A stretch of 10,896 nt of DNA from Mycobacterium sp. (GTDB lineage Bacteria; Actinomycetota; Actinomycetes; Mycobacteriales; Mycobacteriaceae): contig VERS01000019.1 of NCBI GenBank assembly GCA_018882545.1, forward strand, positions 1 through 10,896. The letters are read 5' to 3'. The notes beneath the pieces are model-generated. The model did not search any database. It was not told where the DNA came from and was given only the letters and a program-made list of their open reading frames with translations. Below, one piece after another: positions 6,204 to 10,896 of the stretch; position 1 is the first letter of the stretch, and each line of letters begins with the position of its first letter. Both the position numbers and the translations under genes were made by a program.

Positions 6204-7040
6204 GTGGCATCCCGCGACCACGGCGACCCCGGCGACGCGCCGACCATGCCGCCGCCGCTGACCGAGATCGGTGATGCGACAAGGCCGTCGGCGGCCGAGG
6301 AGGCCCGCACCATCGCGGCGTCCACCAACGTCGGCACCCTGGCCAGTCTCACCAAGACCGGTGACCCGTGGGCGTCGTTCGTCACCTATGGTCTGCTCGA
6401 CGGCGCGCCCGTGCTGTGCGTGTCCCACCTGGCCGAGCACGGACGCAATCTCGCCGCCGACCCCCGGGCCAGCCTGGCCGTCGTCGCTCCCGGCGCGGAG
6501 GCCGACCCGCTGGCCAGCCCGCGCATCACGCTGGCCGGCGTGGTCGACAGGCCGGTCGGCGACGAACTGGCCGCCGCCCGCGACGCCCATGTGGCCGCCG
6601 TCGCCGCCGCCCGGTACTACATCGACTACAGCGATTTCTCGGTGTGGGTGCTGCGGGTGCGGCGGGTGCGCTGGGTGGGCGGGTACGGCCGGATGGACTC
6701 GGCGACCGCCGAGCAGTACGCCGCCGCGGAACCCGATCCGCTGCGCCTGATCGCCGCCGGCGCCATCGAACACCTCAACGCCGACCACGCCACCGGTCTG
6801 GCCGAGATGGCTCGCGCACTGGGCGGCTATCCCGACGCCGAGTCGGCGTTGTGCACCGGCGTGGACCGTTACGGGCTGGATCTGAAAGTCAGCACACCCC
6901 GGGGGGCCGCCTACACGCGCGTCGGATTCGGCCACGCACTGTCTTCGCCGGGCGAGTTACGTTCGGCAGCAGCTGATTTGGTACACCGAGCCCGAGCCGC
7001 CGAGTCGCCGGGATCTCGCGGAGTACCCTCTCCTTCATGA
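6204..7040 (+). CDS. HugZ-like protein: PNPOx split-barrel plus DUF2470 domain
   Basis: 278 aa. The first 30 residues are Pro/Asp-rich and probably disordered. A flavin-reductase/pyridoxamine-phosphate-oxidase-like split barrel follows (about 33-165): GTLASLTKTGDPWASFV (44-60), the ligand-site-like HLAEHGRNLAADPRASL (75-91) and WVGGYGRMD (157-165). A DUF2470 domain at about 178-262 has IEHLNADH (188-195) and a C-terminal VDRYGLDLKV (220-229). HugZ-type proteins of this architecture bind haem and some degrade it in iron acquisition; the His residues of 188-195 lie in the region expected for haem contact. Other split-barrel proteins bind FMN or F420, so cofactor and activity are unproven. GTG 6204 is chosen for its leaderless-type -10; ATG 6246 is the alternative. 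Its TGA overlaps the next ATG by 4 nt. Confidence 0.82.
   Translation: MASRDHGDPGDAPTMPPPLTEIGDATRPSAAEEARTIAASTNVGTLASLTKTGDPWASFVTYGLLDGAPVLCVSHLAEHGRNLAADPRASLAVVAPGAEADPLASPRITLAGVVDRPVGDELAAARDAHVAAVAAARYYIDYSDFSVWVLRVRRVRWVGGYGRMDSATAEQYAAAEPDPLRLIAAGAIEHLNADHATGLAEMARALGGYPDAESALCTGVDRYGLDLKVSTPRGAAYTRVGFGHALSSPGELRSAAADLVHRARAAESPGSRGVPSPS
7024..7029 (+). promoter_or_regulatory. Internal -10 element of leaderless promoter for the 77-aa gene
   Basis: TACCCT fits TANNNT and sits 7 nt before ATG 7037, inside the last codons of the HugZ-like gene. It would let the small gene be transcribed independently as a leaderless mRNA even though it also overlaps the upstream gene. Inferred from pattern. 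Confidence 0.4.
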
Positions 7041-7270
7041 CCACTGCGACCGATGAGCGGCAGACGGCGGCCGAACTGGCCGCTGAGCGGGATTGGCAGC
7101 GGCGGGTGAGCGGAGACGGCCGCCACGACAACTACTACCGGGGCACGGTGCGCATCCGGGTGGTCTGGGAGGGCGACGACAAGCTCAGCGGCGCAGCACT
7201 GTTCCACGCCGAGATGTACGAGTCCTACACCCGTGACCCGGCCACCCTGCGGGCCTGGTTCAAGCGTTAG
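7037..7270 (+). CDS. Small conserved-type hypothetical protein, 77 aa
   Basis: I do not recognise this protein. It is a charged soluble polypeptide with no signal peptide or membrane segment. An Ala/Glu/Arg-rich predicted helix (about 6-25, TDERQTAAELAAERDWQRR) is followed by a more strand-like aromatic part: DNYYRGTVRIRVVWEGDD (31-48), then AALFHAEMYESYTRDPATLRAWFKR to the C-terminus. Support for it as a real gene: ATGA overlap with the HugZ-like gene, a TANNNT hexamer 7 nt before the ATG, sensible residue composition, and a stop 3 bp short of the convergent gene's stop so that no space is wasted. Co-expression with the HugZ-like protein suggests a linked role, but nothing in the sequence gives a function. 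Confidence 0.7.
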   Translation: MTTATDERQTAAELAAERDWQRRVSGDGRHDNYYRGTVRIRVVWEGDDKLSGAALFHAEMYESYTRDPATLRAWFKR

Positions 7271-7273
7271 GTC

Positions 7274-8215
7274 TCACGCCGGCGGGCTCAACTCCAGCGC
7301 CGCGGCCAGTTTCCGCAGCGCCGGCCGCGGGTCCCAGGCCGGGTTCCCGTCACCGAGGACCTGGACGAGCACGTGGTCGGCCCCGGCATCCAGATGTGCG
7401 GTGACGGCGGCGGCAGCCTGTTGGACCGAACCCATCCCGACCACGCCGCGGGCCAGGTTCTCCGAACCGCCCGGCACGAAATCCGACTCGTCGAAACCCA
7501 GGCGCTTCCAGGAGTTCCGGTAGTTCGGCAAGCCTGTGTAGATCTGCAGATACAGATGCGCGCGACGCATCTGTTCGGCGGCGTCCAGCTCCCCGTCGTC
7601 TGCGACAACCACCCCCTGTTCGGGGATCACCCAGCTGTTCGGCCCGAGGATCTGCCGGGCGGTCGCGGTGTGCTCGGGCGTGGTCAGGTACGGGTGTGCG
7701 CCGTCGGCGTCGGCGCCGGACAGTTCGATCATCTTGGGCCCCAGCGCCGCCAGCAGCAGGGTGGGCCGTCCCGATCCGGGCTCGATGATCTCCGGCAGCG
7801 CCGCCATCCGGCTCAAGTAGTCGCGCATCGTCGCCAGCGGCTTGTCGTAGGCGACCCCGAAGCGTTTCACCAGCGGCCCGTGGCTGACACCCAGGCCCAG
7901 CACGAACCGGCCCGGATACAGGGCGGTCAAGGTCCGCCCGCCGCCTTCCGCATTCTCCGGAATCCGGGCGTGGATGTTGGCGATCCCGGTGCCGACCACC
8001 AGCCGGTCGGTGGCCGCCAGGAACGCCGCGGATTCGATGAGCGCGTCCTTGAATCCGATCTCCGGCAGGAACAGCGAGCCGTACCCCATCGATTCGATGT
8101 CCCGGGCCACCTGCTGGGCGGCCGGCATCGGCCAGGTGTCGCTGGCCCACCACACCCCGATCCGGGACGGAAAGTCGATGCGGCCGCTCTTGCCCACAGT
8201 CCCCGATCCGGTCAT
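7274..8215 (-). CDS. LLM-class F420-dependent oxidoreductase (TIGR03620-like)
   Basis: 313 aa with the bacterial luciferase-like (beta/alpha)8-barrel. Family landmarks are RIGVWWASDTWPMP (18-31), GYGSLFLPE (44-52), VVGTGIANIHAR (73-84) and the strongly typical GRFVLGLGVSHGPLV (102-116). Further on come GADADGAHPYLTTPEHT (167-183), the phosphate/cofactor-side segment, and the C-terminal AGADHVLVQVL (277-287). Such enzymes use reduced deazaflavin F420 for hydride transfer to varied substrates and are greatly expanded in mycobacteria. ATG 8215 is chosen because the product then starts just before the barrel; ATG 8245 would add MVFGVWLNQP, directly preceded by a purine run with no spacer. It converges with the 77-aa gene (3 bp between stops) and diverges from the acyl-CoA synthetase at 8266. 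Substrate unknown. Confidence 0.86.
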   Translation of the reverse strand: MTGSGTVGKSGRIDFPSRIGVWWASDTWPMPAAQQVARDIESMGYGSLFLPEIGFKDALIESAAFLAATDRLVVGTGIANIHARIPENAEGGGRTLTALYPGRFVLGLGVSHGPLVKRFGVAYDKPLATMRDYLSRMAALPEIIEPGSGRPTLLLAALGPKMIELSGADADGAHPYLTTPEHTATARQILGPNSWVIPEQGVVVADDGELDAAEQMRRAHLYLQIYTGLPNYRNSWKRLGFDESDFVPGGSENLARGVVGMGSVQQAAAAVTAHLDAGADHVLVQVLGDGNPAWDPRPALRKLAAALELSPPA

Positions 8216-8226
8216 GGGCTGATTCA

Positions 8227-8244
8227 ACCAAACACCAAACACCA
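8227..8244. repeat. Heptad direct repeat in the divergent LLM/acyl-CoA synthetase promoter region
   Basis: ACCAAAC occurs twice in tandem (8227-8233 and 8234-8240), followed by a partial third ACCA (8241-8244). The patch is AT-richer than its surroundings and lies between the divergent starts at 8215 and 8266. It may be a regulator site or simply the 5' end of the oxidoreductase gene if ATG 8245 is used. Short, so it could be chance. Confidence 0.4.
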
Positions 8245-8253
8245 TCCCTTTGG

Positions 8254-8259
8254 CAGACT
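8254..8259 (+). promoter_or_regulatory. Weak -10 candidate for the first acyl-CoA synthetase
   Basis: CAGACT sits 6 nt before ATG 8266, the leaderless spacing, but its first base is C rather than T, so it is a weak match to TANNNT. No Shine-Dalgarno precedes the ATG. The perfect 8-bp palindrome TGGCGCCA (8259-8266) runs into the start codon. Confidence 0.25.
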
Positions 8260-8265
8260 GGCGCC

Positions 8266-9927
8266 ATGAGCAGCAACCCCGCCAATTTCGACCTGTCCAC
8301 AGTCTTCCGCACCGTCGCCGACACGATCCCGGATAAACCGGTGCTCGTCTGGCGGGGCAACCGGCTGACCTACGGTCAGATGGACGCCCGCATCGACGGG
8401 ATCGCCCACTATCTGGTGGATCGTGGTCTGGGCTGCCACGCCGAACGCGACGGATTGCAGGGCCACCAGTCCGGCCAGGACCACCTGGGCCTATACCTGC
8501 GCAACGGCAACGAGTACCTGGAGGCGATGGTCGCCGGGTACCGCGCCCGGGTGGCACCGTTCAACGTCAACTTCCGCTACGTGGAGGAGGAACTGCTCTA
8601 CCTGCTGGCCGACGCGAAAGCCCGCGCCCTGGTCTACGCCGCCGAATTCGCCCCGCACGTCCAGTCCATCCTCGGCCGGCTACCCGAACTGCAGGTGCTC
8701 ATTCAGGTCGCCGACGACTCGGGCAACGAGTTGCTGCCCGACGCGGTGGACTACGAATCCGTCGTGGCCACCCCGGCACCGGCCGCGGGCATGCCCACGC
8801 CGAGTGGGGACGATCTGTACATCCTCTACACCGGCGGCACGACCGGCATGCCCAAGGGCGTGCTGTGGCGCCAGCACGACATCTTCATGTCCGCGATGGG
8901 CGGGCGGCCGTTCCTGGCCGGTGGGGAACCGCTGAACTCCTACGACGACCTCGCGGCACAGGTGCGAACGCAGGGCGGCTTCCGGTCGATGCTGCTGATC
9001 CCCCCGATGATGCACGGCGCCGCACAGTGGGGGATGTTCAACACCATCAGCACCGGAGGCTGGATCGCACTGCCCGACGATGTCCGCCACCTCGACGCCG
9101 ACGCCGTCCTGCGGCTCGCCGAACGCGAACGGGTACTGGGGATTCCGGTGGTCGGCGACGCTATGGCCCGGCCTCTGGTCGACGCCATCGAGAAGGGCGG
9201 CTACGACCTGTCCGGGCTGCTGGCAATCACCAACGGCGGCGCGCCCCTGTCACCGACCGTGCGCGACCGGCTGCTGGCTGCGCTGCCGAATCTGATGATC
9301 ATGGACGCCGTGGGGGCCTCGGAGTCCGGAGCCCAGATGACCACCGTCGCCACCCGGGGCGCCGAGGTGCAGACCGCGACCTTCACCCCGCTGGACGACA
9401 CCACGGTGGTCTCGGCGGACTTCAGCCGGGTGTTGCACCCAGGCGAGGCGGACGGTTGGCTGGCTCGCCGGGAATACGTGCCGTTGGGCTATCTCGGCGA
9501 CGCCGAGAAGACCGCCCGCACCTTCCCCACCATCGACGGTGTGCGGTGGTCGATCCCCGGCGACAAGGCCCGGCTTCTGGCGGACGGGCGTATCGAACTG
9601 CTCGGCCGGGACTCGGTGACGATCAATTCCGGCGGAGAGAAGATCTTCGCCGAGGAGGTCGAGCGTGCGGTAGCCAGCCACCCAGCCGTGTACGACGTGA
9701 CGGTGGCCGGCCGGCCGTCGGAGCGGTGGGGCAACGAAGTGGTCGCGATCGTGCAGTTCGCCGAGGGCAAAGCCGCCAGCGACGAGGACCTGGCCGAGGC
9801 GTGCAGACCCCATATCGCCGATTACAAGGTCCCCAAGGCGTTCATCCGGGTCGACAAGGTGATGCGCTCGCCCTCCGGCAAGGCCGACTACCGCTGGGCC
9901 AAGGCTGTGGCCACCGGCCAGGCCTGA
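8266..9927 (+). CDS. Acyl-CoA synthetase (FadD, FadD19-like/PRK07798-type) with N-terminal insertion
   Basis: A 553-aa class I adenylate-forming enzyme that activates a carboxylic acid (fatty or sterol side-chain type) to acyl-CoA via acyl-AMP. All core motifs are present: P-loop YTGGTTGMPKG (188-198), PPMMHGAAQ (246-254), GDAMARPLVDAI (297-308), the adenine-site DAVGASESG (347-355), IPGDKARL (430-437) with ribose-binding Asp433, the hinge LLGRDSVTINSGGEK (445-459) and catalytic Lys539 in RSPSGKADY (534-542). It resembles FadD19-type synthetases. Compared with those recalled, the short loop before the first core strand is expanded to CHAERDGLQGHQSGQDH (57-73). The ATG follows the divergent promoter region. 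A second, dissimilar synthetase starts 21 nt downstream, and the oppositely oriented F420 oxidoreductase may belong to the same pathway. The acid substrate cannot be read from sequence. Confidence 0.9.
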   Translation: MSSNPANFDLSTVFRTVADTIPDKPVLVWRGNRLTYGQMDARIDGIAHYLVDRGLGCHAERDGLQGHQSGQDHLGLYLRNGNEYLEAMVAGYRARVAPFNVNFRYVEEELLYLLADAKARALVYAAEFAPHVQSILGRLPELQVLIQVADDSGNELLPDAVDYESVVATPAPAAGMPTPSGDDLYILYTGGTTGMPKGVLWRQHDIFMSAMGGRPFLAGGEPLNSYDDLAAQVRTQGGFRSMLLIPPMMHGAAQWGMFNTISTGGWIALPDDVRHLDADAVLRLAERERVLGIPVVGDAMARPLVDAIEKGGYDLSGLLAITNGGAPLSPTVRDRLLAALPNLMIMDAVGASESGAQMTTVATRGAEVQTATFTPLDDTTVVSADFSRVLHPGEADGWLARREYVPLGYLGDAEKTARTFPTIDGVRWSIPGDKARLLADGRIELLGRDSVTINSGGEKIFAEEVERAVASHPAVYDVTVAGRPSERWGNEVVAIVQFAEGKAASDEDLAEACRPHIADYKVPKAFIRVDKVMRSPSGKADYRWAKAVATGQA

Positions 9928-9935
9928 AAGCCGCT

Positions 9936-9941
9936 TAGGAT
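9936..9941 (+). promoter_or_regulatory. -10 element of leaderless promoter for the second acyl-CoA synthetase
   Basis: TAGGAT fits TANNNT and is followed by 7 nt and then GTG 9949. It lies inside a small dyad, GCCGC (9930-9934) and GCGGC (9944-9948), flanking a 9-nt spacer. It allows transcription separately from the upstream synthetase despite the 21-bp gap. Inferred from pattern. Confidence 0.45.
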
Positions 9942-9948
9942 CGGCGGC

Positions 9949-10896
9949 GTGGACTCGCCGTGGGGAGACGAGGTCGGCCGCGGCGACTACGGCGGCCATC
10001 CCGGCCTGCTCTACCTGCAGCGGCCACGCACGTTCACCGAGTTGCTCACCGGTGTGCACCGCTGGGCCGACCGGACCTTCCTGGTCCAGGGTGAGCGGCG
10101 GATCCGCTTCAGGGAGTTCTTCGCCGCCGTCCGCACCGCGCGGCAACGCCTGCTGCCACCCAGCATTGCCCCCGGCGACCGGGTGGTGGTGCTGGCCTAC
10201 AACAGCCCCGAGTGGGTGCTGGCGTTGTGGGCCATCTGGTCGGCAGGCGCGGTCCCGGTACTGGGAAATCGTTGGTGGAGCCCACCGGAGGCCGAGCACT
10301 CGATCGCCCTGGTCGACCCGCGGGCGATCATCACCGACGCCCCCGGACTGGTGGGCCGGCCGGCCATCGACATCACCGAGTTCCGTTGCTGCTATGGCGA
10401 TTCCGTGGATGCAGCGATGGAGATTCCCGGCCCCGGCGACGAAGAGAGCCCCGCGGTGGTCCTGTTCACCTCGGGCAGCACGGGCATGCCCAAGGCTGTC
10501 GAACTGCCCTTCCGCTCGGTGGTCGCCAACCAGCAGAACGTGCTGTCTCGCGCCCGCCAGTTGCCGCACCTGATCTCCGGTCCCCAGCCGGTGACCCTGA
10601 TCTCCACCCCGCTGTTCCACATCGGCGCCTTCGCCACGCTGATCACCCAGACCATCACCGGCGGGCGGATCGTGTTCAACACCGGCCGCTTCGACCCCGG
10701 CCAAGTACTGACGCTCATCGAGTCCGAACGCATCCAGCGCTGGGGCGCGGTGCCGACCATGGCAGCCCGGCTGCTGGAACACCCCGATTTCGAGAGCTAC
10801 GACCTGTCCAGTCTGCGGTCCTTCCCGCTGGGCGGGGCGCCGGTGCCGCCGGTGCTGCTCGAACGGCTGGCCCGCCGGCTGCCGCAGCTGCAGGAC
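9949..10896 (+). CDS. AMP-binding acyl-CoA synthetase (FadD-type), 3' end outside window
   Basis: 316 residues of an adenylate-forming enzyme are visible; full-length relatives are about 480-550 aa, so the rest, including the hinge and catalytic Lys, is beyond the right edge. Landmarks are the N-terminal core PGDRVVVLAYNSPEWVLALW (75-94, slightly variant), P-loop FTSGSTGMPKA (173-183), TPLFHIGAFATLI and the acyl-pocket/adenine strand SSLRSFPLGGAPVPP near the edge. GNRWWSPPE (106-114) occupies the usual 'NxRxxxxE' position. It belongs to a different subgroup from the preceding synthetase: SGSTG rather than GGTTG P-loop and little similarity elsewhere. Start GTG 9949 is chosen because it lies 7 nt after a TANNNT -10 and is the first start after the upstream stop. 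Substrate unknown. Confidence 0.85.
   Translation, partial: MDSPWGDEVGRGDYGGHPGLLYLQRPRTFTELLTGVHRWADRTFLVQGERRIRFREFFAAVRTARQRLLPPSIAPGDRVVVLAYNSPEWVLALWAIWSAGAVPVLGNRWWSPPEAEHSIALVDPRAIITDAPGLVGRPAIDITEFRCCYGDSVDAAMEIPGPGDEESPAVVLFTSGSTGMPKAVELPFRSVVANQQNVLSRARQLPHLISGPQPVTLISTPLFHIGAFATLITQTITGGRIVFNTGRFDPGQVLTLIESERIQRWGAVPTMAARLLEHPDFESYDLSSLRSFPLGGAPVPPVLLERLARRLPQLQD

Noticed and set aside
9250..10782. 510-codon open frame on the minus strand opposite both acyl-CoA synthetases
   Set aside because: It runs across two well-supported genes and their intergenic gap, has the same low-complexity shadow composition and shows no family motif.
1..10896. CRISPR arrays, tRNA/rRNA genes, insertion sequences, phage or toxin-antitoxin genes
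   Set aside because: I looked for regularly spaced repeats, tRNA-like cloverleaf segments, transposase motifs and terminal inverted repeats and saw none; base and codon use stay uniform throughout.

Overview
The window reads as chromosomal DNA of a high-GC actinobacterium, most likely a Mycobacterium/Mycolicibacterium. The grounds are: uniformly GC-rich codon use, a mycobacterial-type Gre-factor homologue, an F420-type luciferase-like oxidoreductase, two neighbouring FadD-type acyl-CoA synthetases, and repeated TANNNT -10 hexamers 6-7 nt before ATG/GTG starts that lack a Shine-Dalgarno, the usual layout of mycobacterial leaderless genes. I see ten protein genes (two cut by the window edges), no RNA genes, no mobile element, no CRISPR and no pseudogene. 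No gene-free stretch exceeds about 100 bases. Layout: (1) 1-1315, minus strand: a Gre-type RNA polymerase secondary-channel factor whose stop overlaps by one base the start of a zinc-free quinone oxidoreductase (MDR family), which runs off the left edge. (2) 1316-1407: divergent promoter region. (3) 1408-3075, plus: an SLC13/DASS-type anion permease with a central cytosolic RCK-C-like insert. (4) 3097-3144: a two-copy 20-bp tandem repeat directly before a -10-like hexamer. (5) 3178-6153, plus: a tightly packed three-gene unit: a DUF1611/DgcN-type P-loop protein, an EamA (DMT) transporter with an unusual Cys-containing tail, and a soluble DUF2156 protein with the fold of the MprF C-terminal aminoacyltransferase domain. 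(6) 6154-6203: a promoter region with a perfect dyad, then 6204-7040, a HugZ-like split-barrel/DUF2470 protein, overlapping by 4 nt a 77-aa protein of unknown function (7037-7270) that also has its own leaderless-type -10. (7) 7274-8215, minus: an F420-dependent LLM oxidoreductase, convergent with the small gene (3 bp between stops) and divergent from the next gene. (8) 8266-9927 and 9949 to the right edge, plus: two different acyl-CoA synthetases. The region most worth following up is the DUF1611-EamA-DUF2156 unit. DUF1611/DgcN proteins characterised elsewhere N-acetylate D-glutamate and pair with an enolase-superfamily epimerase. Here the epimerase is absent and the partners are a small-molecule transporter and a GNAT-fold acyl/aminoacyl-transferase-like protein, which suggests modification and transport of an amino-acid-like metabolite. 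The lipid-activating FadDs, the F420 oxidoreductase and the quinone reductase look like ordinary accessory lipid/redox metabolism.
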